Source: Planctomycetota bacterium
GTDB lineage: Bacteria; Planctomycetota; Planctomycetia; Planctomycetales; Planctomycetaceae
NCBI GenBank assembly: GCA_027624335.1
Contig: JAQBWV010000008.1
Coordinates: 1-55,051 of the forward strand
Reading direction: 5' to 3'
DNA length: 55,051 bases
The notes below the pieces were generated by a model. The model was not told where the DNA came from. It saw only the letters and a list, made by a program, of their open reading frames with translations, and searched no databases. Below are positions 35,876 through 45,502 of the stretch, piece by piece; position 1 is the first letter of the stretch; every line of letters begins with the position of its first letter. The translations under genes were made by a program, and so were the position numbers.

Positions 35876-38818
35876 TCAACTGCCGTCAGAACCAAACCAT
35901 GCCAGCAGGTCTGCCGCTTCCTGAGCGGTCTGGTCGCTGAGGATTCCCTCGGGCATCAGCGATAGCGGGCTTTTCTTCATCGCTTCGATTTCGGATGCCG
36001 CGATGTGAACCGTCTTTCGTTCGGCGGTCTTCAGCACTACCTCAGTGTCACTCTGACTGACGAGCAACCCGCTATGCACCTTGCCTGAGTCAGTCACGAC
36101 GACCCACATCGCAAACTTTTCGTCGACCTTGAGCGATGGTTTCAGAATATGCGTCAGCATCTCATTGCGGCTTTTGTATTTCATGCGGATTTCTGTAAGT
36201 GTTGTCCCTGTCGACTTCGCGGGGTCGTTCAGGTCATGGCAGTTTCGACAGCGGGCTCCGTCACTGTAAAAGATGAGCCGGCCGCGGCTGGCGTTGCCTG
36301 CGAGAGTCAGAATCGTCTGAGGATCGACATTCCGGCCGAGTGTCTTGCGTCGCGACTTTTCCGGAACAAACGTCTCGAACAAACCACGGACATCATTACC
36401 GCTTGATTCGTAAACGCGGTTCGTATTGATATGCGGGATCGAGCCGCTGTGAATACCTGCTGAGAGCGCCAACGCTCCCGCAGTCGATTTGACGAGGGAG
36501 TCGACCGCCGCCTGCTGGCCTCGTTCGAGGCTGCCACGCGGTCGTATTGTGGATGCCAATTGCGACAGCAGCTTCTGATCCTGAGAGTCCTTTTGAACCG
36601 GTGTCGAATCCAGTTCGCTGTCTTCGTGAGGCAACGACCGAATCCACTGATCGATAAGTGCCACACCCTGGCTGTCGACCACTCGCGAGCCGATGTACGG
36701 CATTCGTGCATAGCCGAGTTTCGACATTCGGTACAGCAGGACCGAACGATATGGATCACCCGGCACGATGAGTTTTGCGTTCTGAAGACCGAACGTGCCG
36801 ATCCCCGTGCCTTTGTTTGTCTTGAGATCGTCGAATGGTAATTCGCGGCGAAGGTAGAACGAGACGATGGCATTCCCGCCAGGGTGATGGCACGAGCTGC
36901 AGTTACCATGAAGATAAGATCTCGCTCGATCGTTGAGGTTCTGCGATTCGTCATGAGGATCGACAAGTTCCCCTGGGGATTCTTGGGGCAACCGCACAGC
37001 GGATGCGACAACCCCGTGACGGGCGAGCCAATCAAGTTGGTTCTGGACGTCTTCCTTTGACGAAGACAACGCTCGATTGAGCTGATTCGGCACGAAGCCC
37101 AGCACGAATCCCGATCCGGCGTTGTGACACATGCGGCACTCATTCTCAGCATTGGCGTGCCACGTTCGTCCGGTGACTTCATCAACCGCATCGGAATGTG
37201 CAGAACCAATTTCGCGGTCAGTTCCAGCGGCGTCGACAAGCACGGCATCAGTTTTCTCGTCGTCCCAAAGATAGCTGTAGGGATGCCAGCTACCATTTTC
37301 GAAGTGCAGAATCTGCGTTTCCAACGGGAGCGGGTCTTTCGTCGAGTCTGTTTCCGGCATGGTCAGGTGATTGACGAAGACGGTTCCTTCCGGATAACTG
37401 GCTGGAGTTGTTCCATCTCGCAGCGTGATCGATCCTGATTCTGGAATCGCGACCCAGCGCTTCGCCGTGGCGCCATCGACCCAGCGTTCGACGACGACGT
37501 CGTACGGCATGATTCCCGGTGCGGGCGTCATTGTCTCAAGCGATGTGAACAGGCCGGTCTCGCTCAGTCGACGAGGAAAGTCCGCCGACTTGTCCTGCAG
37601 GCCGGACGGGACCAGCTCGTAAATCTGACCGGTGTAGTCGTAGTCGAGAACGAAGAGTTCTCCGGCGGAACCCTCGGCAAAGGCTGTGATGCGCTGGTCG
37701 GTGTCGACCAGCGTCGTGTGCACGTACGAGTCCTCACCGTCTGACTTGAGACCCCAGATCGTGCCGGTGATGTAGTCTCCATAGATGAACGTGCCATTCA
37801 GTGCCGGCAATTTTGTGCCACGATAAATCGGGCCGCCGATCACCGAGTTCGCTTCCGTGTGCGAATGATCTTTCACCGGCGGTCGGATCGGAGTGGGGCC
37901 TTGTTTGACTTCGCTCCGCAGGACCGCTCGGCCTTCCATGATCGGCCAGCCGCAGTTTCCGCCTCGGACAATGCGGTGCACCATTTCCCAGGATTCCCAG
38001 CCGTTGTCTGCGGCGAAGATGTTTCCTGTTTCCCGGTCGACGCCAAACTTCCAGGGATTCCTCAGCCCATACGCCCAAATCTCCGGTCGGGCTCCCGCGA
38101 GATCGACGAACGGATTGTCGTCTGGCACCGCGTAGTTCTTGCCTGCGTCCTTGCGTCGAATGTCGATCCTCAACACGCAACCAAAAAGGTTTGAAACGTC
38201 CTGTGCTGCCGTCCGACCGTCGGGAGGATTCGGTCCCGATCCGTCGCCGGTCGAGATGTAAAGCATGCCGTCCGTTCCGAACCGCAAACATCCGCCGTTA
38301 TGGCCTCCCGCCGGCCAGGTGATGATGACCTCTTCGCTCTTCGGATCAGCCTTCGCCGAGTCGTTGACCTGAAACCTCGAAACGTAAGACGTGTCGTCTT
38401 TCGAATAGCACACGAAGAGTTGCCACTCAGGCCCTGTCTGCAGATACGCCGTGGCGTGCCAGACTTTCCCGCCGTCGATTGTTAGCAGCAGCTCCTTGTG
38501 TTGAGTCTGCGTGTCCTTGAGAAACGTGTAAACGTTGCCGCCGATCTCTGTGACGAGCATCCGGCCTCCGAGTAGCTCCTCAACGCTGGTCGGATTCTTG
38601 AAGGAGAGGTGCGGATAAGCTGGCCGGATCGCGTAAGGTGCCGGCGGATTGGGTGTGCCCGTAAGCTTTGAAGTGGTCCACGCCGGACGAGCGATCTCGG
38701 TCGCTTCGAGTCGAGACTCGCCACTGATCCCCTCTTCGCTGAGGCCGGTCATACAGACTGCAGCCAGAATGAGAGCCACCTTCGTGATTCGAGCCATTCG
38801 TCGTGTCCTGAATGTCAT
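35876..38818 (-). CDS. Glucose/sorbosone dehydrogenase-like protein fused to c-type cytochrome domains
   Basis: 980 aa from MTFRTRRMAR (38818), with AGGAG 8 nt upstream and a signal peptide. The N-terminal half is a six-bladed PQQ-type sugar dehydrogenase propeller: GGCLRFGTDGMLYISTGDGSG, PEIWAYGLRNPWKFGVDRETG and GGNCGWPIMEG. The C-terminal half has three CxxCH haem sites: CRMCH (about residue 558), CSSCH (about 638) and CRNCH (about 857). The last belongs to the planctomycete/verrucomicrobial putative haem-binding domain (NASRGRLIFYSDGARCRNCH). It is likely a periplasmic oxidoreductase passing electrons from a sugar or related alcohol to cytochrome. It lies 121 bp downstream of the sulfatase gene. 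Substrate unknown. Confidence 0.9.
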   Translation of the reverse strand: MTFRTRRMARITKVALILAAVCMTGLSEEGISGESRLEATEIARPAWTTSKLTGTPNPPAPYAIRPAYPHLSFKNPTSVEELLGGRMLVTEIGGNVYTFLKDTQTQHKELLLTIDGGKVWHATAYLQTGPEWQLFVCYSKDDTSYVSRFQVNDSAKADPKSEEVIITWPAGGHNGGCLRFGTDGMLYISTGDGSGPNPPDGRTAAQDVSNLFGCVLRIDIRRKDAGKNYAVPDDNPFVDLAGARPEIWAYGLRNPWKFGVDRETGNIFAADNGWESWEMVHRIVRGGNCGWPIMEGRAVLRSEVKQGPTPIRPPVKDHSHTEANSVIGGPIYRGTKLPALNGTFIYGDYITGTIWGLKSDGEDSYVHTTLVDTDQRITAFAEGSAGELFVLDYDYTGQIYELVPSGLQDKSADFPRRLSETGLFTSLETMTPAPGIMPYDVVVERWVDGATAKRWVAIPESGSITLRDGTTPASYPEGTVFVNHLTMPETDSTKDPLPLETQILHFENGSWHPYSYLWDDEKTDAVLVDAAGTDREIGSAHSDAVDEVTGRTWHANAENECRMCHNAGSGFVLGFVPNQLNRALSSSKEDVQNQLDWLARHGVVASAVRLPQESPGELVDPHDESQNLNDRARSYLHGNCSSCHHPGGNAIVSFYLRRELPFDDLKTNKGTGIGTFGLQNAKLIVPGDPYRSVLLYRMSKLGYARMPYIGSRVVDSQGVALIDQWIRSLPHEDSELDSTPVQKDSQDQKLLSQLASTIRPRGSLERGQQAAVDSLVKSTAGALALSAGIHSGSIPHINTNRVYESSGNDVRGLFETFVPEKSRRKTLGRNVDPQTILTLAGNASRGRLIFYSDGARCRNCHDLNDPAKSTGTTLTEIRMKYKSRNEMLTHILKPSLKVDEKFAMWVVVTDSGKVHSGLLVSQSDTEVVLKTAERKTVHIAASEIEAMKKSPLSLMPEGILSDQTAQEAADLLAWFGSDGS

Positions 38819-38939
38819 CGTGAAGTCTCCTGGATCGGCCAGCAATGTAATACGAGACGCATTCTGCCACCCCTCGTCGGAATGGGTCGTGCATCTTCCG
38901 AGAGATGGTGATTGTCCTGCGAGTGTGACCATTTCCGAG

Positions 38940-40820
38940 CTACTTCGTCGCTTGCAGATCGCTCAGTGTTCTGGATTTCAGATTCGGAACGTACGCATCC
39001 ATGCGCGGATACTTTACCTGTGACTTGTCTGGCAATTCTTTGATCAGTTCCGCAACGGATGCTGCTCGGTCATCAAGTTCGTCCAGCGCGTTGAATGCCA
39101 ACATGGAAACGAAGATGGTGTTGCTCTCAATCGACGCATGCTTCACCAGGACGGCGAGTCCCTTCACGTTGTCGGCGTTCGAGCCGAATTGCGCGAGTAC
39201 CTGAGCCGCAATGACTCGCACCGATGGAGACTCGTCACTGAGCGACTTGATCAGTGCGTCATGCCCCGCTTGCAGTCCCGCTTCGCCGCGCATCAGAAGA
39301 CCCAGAGCCGCCCAGTAACGGACAGAGCGATTGCTGTCTGACAAGCGAGAAACCAGAGAGTCCGTCTTCCCCGCGTCTCGTGAAGAGGCGTCTTCCGCTG
39401 CGGTCAGAATCGACTCGAGGTCGTACTTCGCCGTGTCGTGGCCGACGTCGTACGGGGTCGAGCCTTCTGCCAGCGAATGCAGATCATCTTCCGACATGAA
39501 GCCGACGTCGCGAATCTTCACCGCCAGATCACGCTGTGCCTGACGGAGCTTCTGCAACACATTCTGATGCTCGGACGACTTCGCCAGGTTATTCACTTCG
39601 TCGCGGTCTGTGTGCAGATCGTAAAGTTCTTCCGATGGCTTCTGCTGCCAGAAGTGACTCTGTGCGGCATTCAACTGGCCGTTGTCGAACATTTCTTTCC
39701 AGACACGAGTTGTCGGCGTCTGAAACATGTACTGGATGTACTGTCCGTAAATCTTGTGAGGCATGTACTGGCGGATGTAAACGTACCGACCGTCCGTCAC
39801 TGACCGGACGAGATCGTATCGCTCATCCATGCGACCTCGAAATCCGTAAATGTAAGGCTGCGGACCGGCGTCGTACTTCCCGGCGAAAGCGTGTCCCTGC
39901 ATCCATTCGGGCGGTGCCTGGCCGATCAGACTCAGCAGTGTCGGAGCCAGATCGACGAACGCAGTCAAACGATCCGACGTACCACCTGTTGCATAATCTT
40001 CTGGGCGCAGGTGCGAGAACTTCTCAGGAATGTGGACGATCAGCGGAACGTGCAATCCCGAGTTGTATGGCCAGCGTTTACTGCGCGGCATGCCGGAACC
40101 GTGGTCTCCGTAGTAGAAGACAATCGTGTCATCAGCGACACCGGCGTCTTCCAGTTCCGCCAGGTTTCTGCCGACCAGTTCATCCATCATCGTGATGCGG
40201 TCGTAATACTGTGCCCAGTCCTTACGGACTTCCGCAGTGTCCGGGTGGTAGGCCGGTATGCGAGCCTTTGCCGTGTCGTGAATCTGATTCTTTTGATCGA
40301 TCCTGTTTCTGATCTGACTTTCGTGGCTGATCGTGTGATTGAAGATCGCAAAGAATGGCTGACCTGGCTGGCGATTCTTCCAATGAGCTTTGCCCGAGGA
40401 TGCATCCCACACCTCACCCGGTTTGATCTGGTTGTAATCTTCCTTGCTGTTGTTCGTGCAGTAGTAGCCGGCCTCGCGCAGGATTTGTGGATACATCTTC
40501 AGCGTCGGCGACAGTGGCACGTTGCTCCGCATGTGCTCAGCACCGGTCGCTGGCGGATAAACGCCGGTAATGATCGTCGTCCTCGCCGGAGCACAGACCG
40601 GAGCGTTCGACCAGAAGTGCAGGTATCGACTGCTCTTTTTCGCCAGCGCGTCAATGTGTGGCGTGATCGCGTAGTCGTCGCCGTAGCAGCCGAGTTCGGG
40701 GCCATTATCTTCGCTGGTGATCCACAGAATGTTCGGCCGATCCACTGCCGAAACAGCTGGCACAATGCCGCTCAATAAAACTGCCACGCTGCCCAGCAGC
40801 ACTTTGGCGGAAGTTTTCAT
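38940..40820 (-). CDS. Secreted sulfatase with C-terminal HEAT repeats
   Basis: 626 aa with a signal peptide (MKTSAKVLLGSVAVLLSGIVPAVSA). It is a type I sulfatase: RPNILWITSEDNGPELGCYGD places the metal-binding Asp38, and C76-A-P-A-R is the formylglycine motif, so Cys76 must be oxidised by a maturase. The later YGDHGSGMPRSKRWPYNSGLHVPLIVH is also typical. After about residue 480 come HEAT-like repeats (VRYWAALGLLMRGEAGLQAG, VRVIAAQVLAQFGSNADN). Planctomycetes have many such enzymes for sulfated algal polysaccharides, and the substrate here is not readable. It is upstream of the sugar dehydrogenase fusion, so both may serve carbohydrate breakdown. Confidence 0.93.
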   Translation of the reverse strand: MKTSAKVLLGSVAVLLSGIVPAVSAVDRPNILWITSEDNGPELGCYGDDYAITPHIDALAKKSSRYLHFWSNAPVCAPARTTIITGVYPPATGAEHMRSNVPLSPTLKMYPQILREAGYYCTNNSKEDYNQIKPGEVWDASSGKAHWKNRQPGQPFFAIFNHTISHESQIRNRIDQKNQIHDTAKARIPAYHPDTAEVRKDWAQYYDRITMMDELVGRNLAELEDAGVADDTIVFYYGDHGSGMPRSKRWPYNSGLHVPLIVHIPEKFSHLRPEDYATGGTSDRLTAFVDLAPTLLSLIGQAPPEWMQGHAFAGKYDAGPQPYIYGFRGRMDERYDLVRSVTDGRYVYIRQYMPHKIYGQYIQYMFQTPTTRVWKEMFDNGQLNAAQSHFWQQKPSEELYDLHTDRDEVNNLAKSSEHQNVLQKLRQAQRDLAVKIRDVGFMSEDDLHSLAEGSTPYDVGHDTAKYDLESILTAAEDASSRDAGKTDSLVSRLSDSNRSVRYWAALGLLMRGEAGLQAGHDALIKSLSDESPSVRVIAAQVLAQFGSNADNVKGLAVLVKHASIESNTIFVSMLAFNALDELDDRAASVAELIKELPDKSQVKYPRMDAYVPNLKSRTLSDLQATK

Positions 40821-41020
40821 CAGTTTGCATCCTCATCATGAAGGTTGCTGGTCAGGCATTATGAGAGCGGTCCAGGGGCAGGCACTTTAATGGATCGCCC
40901 TGCATGCTCGCCACGACGAGCCATGAGCACGAGGGTTTGCTTCCGCATTGACCGTGCAATACGGTCCTCGTCCGGCAGGACTGAATCAAAATCGTTTTTT
41001 GGACACACGGAGATTTCGAC

Positions 41021-42037
41021 GTGCAGACGCGATCCTCGCAGCAGGACTTCGGAGATCCGGAGTCCGAATATCGAGCGGCCACGGAAACGGCGGCGATCTT
41101 CGACGTTTCCGATCGCACGCAAATGCAGATGTCCGGAGCGGATCGGCACTCATTCCTGCACGGGTTCTGCACAAACGATATTAAGGGGCTGCTTTCCGGA
41201 TCCGGATGCGAAGCGTTCCTGTGCAATGTGAAGGGTCGGATCCTCGGACATGTTTTTGTATTTGCCAGCGAAGATTCGCTGTGGATCGAGTCAGTTCCCG
41301 ACCAGATCGAGGCTCTGACTTCGCATCTCAACAAGTACCACCTCATCGAAGATATCGAACTGGTCGACCGGACAGGCACGTTCGCAGAGTTTCTCGTGTC
41401 CGGTCCCGAGTCGGCGAAGCGTTTGACTGAGGCTGGACTCGACGTCGCCGCGCTGGAACCCTGGCGTCACGCAACTGTCAACGTGCAGGTCGGAGCGGTG
41501 ATTGCCGAGTGTCATGCCAAACGAGTCGATATGTTCGGTCTGCCTGCGTTTCTGCTCACAACGTCCGTTGAGCATGGCGATCAACTCTGGCAGCACCTCA
41601 CTCAAGCTGACATAGCGCCAGCAGGATTGAGCGTGTTTCACTCGTTGCGGATTGAAGCTGAGTTTCCCTGGTACGGTATCGACCTGTCGGATGAGAATCT
41701 CGCTCAGGAAGCCGGACGAACCGAGCGGGCAATCTCGTTTCAGAAAGGTTGCTATCTCGGGCAGGAACCCATCGCCCGACTCAACGCAATGGGTCACGTT
41801 AACAAAGCCCTCAGATCATTTGTCATTGATTCGCCCGAGTTGCCACCGGTCGGCACTGTCCTGCTGAATCCGAAGAACGAGGAAAAAGAAGCAGGCCGCG
41901 CGACATCAGTCACGTGGTCATGGTCCGAGGGCAAACCCATCGGTCTGGGAATGGTCCGGTCTCTGTTCTTCGAAGCCGGCACCGAACTGCCATTCGCCTG
42001 CGAATCACGTACGACAGCGAGGATCCGGAACAGGTAG
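41021..42037 (+). CDS. ygfZ: YgfZ/GcvT-like folate-binding protein
   Basis: 338 aa from a GTG start. The fold is that of the glycine-cleavage T-protein, and the diagnostic YgfZ motif K-G-C-Y-L-G-Q-E is at about residues 241-248. YgfZ uses tetrahydrofolate to help maintain or repair certain iron-sulfur proteins such as MiaB. Other readable segments are FLHGFCTNDIKGL, CNVKGRILGHVFVF, EAEFPWYGIDLSDENLAQEAG and GRATSVTWS. The last ten residues are arginine-rich and not conserved. It is divergent from the sulfatase gene and precedes dnaE2 on the same strand with a 180-bp gap. Confidence 0.9.
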   Translation: MQTRSSQQDFGDPESEYRAATETAAIFDVSDRTQMQMSGADRHSFLHGFCTNDIKGLLSGSGCEAFLCNVKGRILGHVFVFASEDSLWIESVPDQIEALTSHLNKYHLIEDIELVDRTGTFAEFLVSGPESAKRLTEAGLDVAALEPWRHATVNVQVGAVIAECHAKRVDMFGLPAFLLTTSVEHGDQLWQHLTQADIAPAGLSVFHSLRIEAEFPWYGIDLSDENLAQEAGRTERAISFQKGCYLGQEPIARLNAMGHVNKALRSFVIDSPELPPVGTVLLNPKNEEKEAGRATSVTWSWSEGKPIGLGMVRSLFFEAGTELPFACESRTTARIRNR

Positions 42038-42220
42038 TACCGCTCACATGTTTCTCGAGCGGTCCCTGCATCAGGCCATTTGAAACATCACAGTGTTGTG
42101 CTCTGTGTAAGTGCTTCCTTGTGGCAGCGCAGTACCAGTGTGTGACATGGCAAACCACTTGTGTAAAAGACCCGCGTCACCGATCGGTCTCCTGATTCCT
42201 GATATCGTCACTAAGCAAAC

Positions 42221-45200
42221 ATGCCGCCCCCAGATCGACGTCGATGTGCTGATCCGCCGAAGCCTGCAATTTTCGCGGGCAGCTATGCGGAGCTGCATTG
42301 CCGTACGAACTTTTCGTTTCTGGAAGGAGCGTCGCATGCAGACGAGCTGGTTAACCGCGCCTCTGAACTGGGCCTGTCAGCTCTGGCGATTACTGATCGG
42401 AATAGCGTCGCGGGAGTCGTGCGGGCTCATGTCGCGGCCAGGGAAACCGGACTGAAGTTGCTGATCGGCGCGGAGATAACTCCGCACGATGCACCACCGG
42501 TCATTCTGCTGGCTACCGATCGTGCCGCATATGGTCGGCTTTCGATGCTGATTACGCATGGGCGCCGTAACGCGCCGAAAGGTGAATGCAACCTCACGTT
42601 TGACGATGTCTCGCGGCATTCAACGGGGCTGCTGGCGTGCGTTCCTCTGGCGAACTGTCTCGTCGCCGGTCAAGGTCTCTGGCCGAGCCGGTATCGCGAA
42701 TGCTTCGGCGATGACTGTTATGGTCTGGCGGAGCTGGATTATGGACCCCACGACGGACTGAAGCTCGCCCGCATGAAGCGTGTGGCAGACGAGGCGCGTG
42801 TGCCCGTCGCGGCTGCGAACAACGTGTACTATCACGAGCCGCAGCGTCAGCCGTTGCACGATGTGCTGACCGCAGTGCGGCATGGTTGTACGGTGGCTGA
42901 GCTGGGCTCTCGTCGATTTCCCAATGCGGAACGACATCTCAAATCGACCGAGTCCATGCTGCAGTTATTTGCGACGGTGCCAGAAGCGGTTTGTCGAACA
43001 CGCGAGATCGCTGATCGCTGCACGTTTTCGCTCGACGAACTGCGGTATGAGTATCCGGAGGAACTGTGTCCCACAGGTCGCGAGCCGAAGGAATATCTGG
43101 AGCAGTTGACATGGCAAGGGGCTCGCAATCGTTACCGGAATGGTGTTCCTCGCAAGGTTGGCGATCTGCTGAATCATGAGCTGCGACTGATCGAGGAGCT
43201 GAAGTACGAGGCTTATTTTCTGACTGTGTGGGATCTCGTTCGCTTTGCTCGCGACCGAGGAATTCTCTGTCAGGGGCGAGGTTCCGCTGCGAACTCGGCT
43301 GTGTGTTTCTGTCTGGGGATTACCGAAGTCGACCCCGACCGCAGTTCGGTTTTGTTCGAACGTTTCATGAGTAAAGAACGCGACGAGCCGCCGGATATCG
43401 ATGTCGACTTTGAACACGAACGTCGCGAAGAAGTCATTCAGTATGTGTACGCGAAGTACGGTCGTGACCGAGCCGGGATGACCGCCGGAGTGATTACTTA
43501 TCGGATGAAGTCAGCCGTGCGGGATGTTGGCAAGGCGCTGGGGTTCTCCATCGACCGCATCAATCGATTGTCGAAGCTGCATGATCACGTCGCAGCGCCG
43601 GAGTCAAATGACTGGTTGCGGGCAGCAGGACTCGATCCAGCCTCGCGGAAAGCCCGGCAGTTTGTGTCACTGGTGGAGAGCATCCTGCATTTTCCTCGAC
43701 ATCTTTCTCAGCATGTTGGCGGGATGATTTTTACGCGAGGTCTGCTGTCAGAACTGGTTCCGATCGAGAATGCTTCGATGCCCGAGCGAACTGTCGTGCA
43801 GTGGGACAAGAACGACCTCGACGCGCTAGGCATTCTCAAAGTCGACTGCCTGTCGCTGGGCATGCTGACGGCGATTCGGAAATCACTCGATCTGATTCGT
43901 GATCATGAAGATCGCGATCTGACGCTGGCCACGATCCCTGCTGAGGATCCCGGTGTCTACCGGATGATCAGTCAGGCAGACACGATCGGTGTCTTTCAGA
44001 TTGAAAGCCGGGCGCAGATGAGCATGCTGCCGCGTTTGCAGCCTCGCTGCTTCTACGATCTGGTGATCGAAGTGGCGATCGTCCGCCCTGGACCGATTCA
44101 GGGCGACATGGTGCATCCTTACCTGCGACGAAAGTGCGGACTGGAAGCGGTGACTTATCCGAATGACCGCATTCGCGAAGTGCTGCATCGGACGCTGGGC
44201 GTGCCGATCTTCCAGGAACAGGCGATGCAGCTGGCGGTCGTCGCCGCCGGGTTCACTCCGGGAGAAGCCGATCAGCTTCGTCGAGCCATGGGCGCATGGC
44301 GGCGTCAGGGGATAATTGACCAGTTCCATAGAAAGTTCATCGATGGCATGCTCGGCAACGGCTATGACATTGATTTCGCGGAAAGACTGTTCCGACAGAT
44401 TCAGGGATTCGGCGAGTACGGATTTCCGGAATCGCATTCGGCGAGTTTCGCATTACTCGCCTACGCCAGCGCCTGGTTGAAGTGTTATCACCCGGCGGCC
44501 TTCACGGCAGCGTTGCTTAACAGCCAGCCGATGGGATTTTACGCGCCGTCGCAACTGGTGACGGACGCTCGACGACATGGCGTCGAGGTGCGACCGGTCG
44601 ATGTCAGCTGCAGCGATTGGGATTGCACACTCGAACCCGGCATCGATCAACGCTCGGGCGAAGCTTCAAAGCACGTTCGACCGGCGCTGCGACTTGGGTT
44701 TCGCATGGTCAATGGCCTGTCGTCCGAAGTCGCAAGGACGGTGATGCGTATTCGGGAACTACGTCCGTTCGAGTCGTTCGAGGACTTCCGTGTCCGCACT
44801 CGACTGGGGAGCTCCGTGCTGTCGCGATTGTCGCAGGCAGACGCTTTTGGATCGTTGAAGCTGGAGCGTCGTTCCGCCATGTGGGAGTCGCTGCCGGATC
44901 AGAAGTCGCACCCGCTGTTCGACGATCACCAGCAGCTGGAAGAGACTCCGTCCGAATTGCCAGGGATGTCCGAGATGGCTCAGATTCTTGCTGATTACCA
45001 GGCCACCGGACTGTCTTTGAAAGGGCATCCGCTGGAGTCATTCCGACCGAAGTTCCAGGAACTGGGGATCGCTTCAGCGGCATCGCTGAAGGACCGGGCT
45101 CCCGATCGGCGGGTTCACGTGGCCGGCATCGTGCTGGTTCGACAGCATCCAGGATCAGCTCGCGGTATTACATTCGTCACGCTGGAAGACGAAACCGGAA

Positions 45201-45388
45201 CCGCCAATCTAGTGATTCATCCTGATGTCTGGAACCGGTTCCGCATGGTGGCTCGAACGGCGTCTGCGGTGATTGCTCGAGGCATTCTGCAGAACGAGGC
45301 GGGAGTTATCCACGTCGTCACTGACCACCTGGAAGATCTGTCGAAAGCCGTTTCAGGAGGCCGATACCAGTCCCGGGATTTTCAGTGA
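42221..45388 (+). CDS. dnaE2: Error-prone DNA polymerase DnaE2
   Basis: 1055 aa C-family polymerase of the DnaE2 (ImuC) class, involved in translesion synthesis and mutagenesis after DNA damage. It has an N-terminal PHP domain (YAELHCRTNFSFLEGASHADELV), a palm with QGRGSAANSAVCFCLGIT and the catalytic PDIDVDFEHERREEV (about 391-405), fingers with FQEQAMQLAVVAAGFTPGEADQLRRAMGAWR, and a C-terminal OB-fold (VHVAGIVLVRQHPGSARGITFVTLEDETG). Length and the lack of a beta-clamp tail fit DnaE2. The usual imuA and imuB partners are not next to it. I did not find a LexA box by eye. Confidence 0.95.
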   Translation: MPPPDRRRCADPPKPAIFAGSYAELHCRTNFSFLEGASHADELVNRASELGLSALAITDRNSVAGVVRAHVAARETGLKLLIGAEITPHDAPPVILLATDRAAYGRLSMLITHGRRNAPKGECNLTFDDVSRHSTGLLACVPLANCLVAGQGLWPSRYRECFGDDCYGLAELDYGPHDGLKLARMKRVADEARVPVAAANNVYYHEPQRQPLHDVLTAVRHGCTVAELGSRRFPNAERHLKSTESMLQLFATVPEAVCRTREIADRCTFSLDELRYEYPEELCPTGREPKEYLEQLTWQGARNRYRNGVPRKVGDLLNHELRLIEELKYEAYFLTVWDLVRFARDRGILCQGRGSAANSAVCFCLGITEVDPDRSSVLFERFMSKERDEPPDIDVDFEHERREEVIQYVYAKYGRDRAGMTAGVITYRMKSAVRDVGKALGFSIDRINRLSKLHDHVAAPESNDWLRAAGLDPASRKARQFVSLVESILHFPRHLSQHVGGMIFTRGLLSELVPIENASMPERTVVQWDKNDLDALGILKVDCLSLGMLTAIRKSLDLIRDHEDRDLTLATIPAEDPGVYRMISQADTIGVFQIESRAQMSMLPRLQPRCFYDLVIEVAIVRPGPIQGDMVHPYLRRKCGLEAVTYPNDRIREVLHRTLGVPIFQEQAMQLAVVAAGFTPGEADQLRRAMGAWRRQGIIDQFHRKFIDGMLGNGYDIDFAERLFRQIQGFGEYGFPESHSASFALLAYASAWLKCYHPAAFTAALLNSQPMGFYAPSQLVTDARRHGVEVRPVDVSCSDWDCTLEPGIDQRSGEASKHVRPALRLGFRMVNGLSSEVARTVMRIRELRPFESFEDFRVRTRLGSSVLSRLSQADAFGSLKLERRSAMWESLPDQKSHPLFDDHQQLEETPSELPGMSEMAQILADYQATGLSLKGHPLESFRPKFQELGIASAASLKDRAPDRRVHVAGIVLVRQHPGSARGITFVTLEDETGTANLVIHPDVWNRFRMVARTASAVIARGILQNEAGVIHVVTDHLEDLSKAVSGGRYQSRDFQ

Positions 45389-45502
45389 CCAACGTTTTTG
45401 CTCCGACTGCCGATATCAGGATGGCACTTCATGATTTGAAGCATGTCGATACACTGAATGTCCTGGGATAACGGTGTGGCTGAGGTAGAGGAGAATGCTT
45501 TC

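Noticed and set aside
39891-40778. 295-codon plus-strand frame
   Set aside because: Antisense to the sulfatase catalytic domain and without family features.
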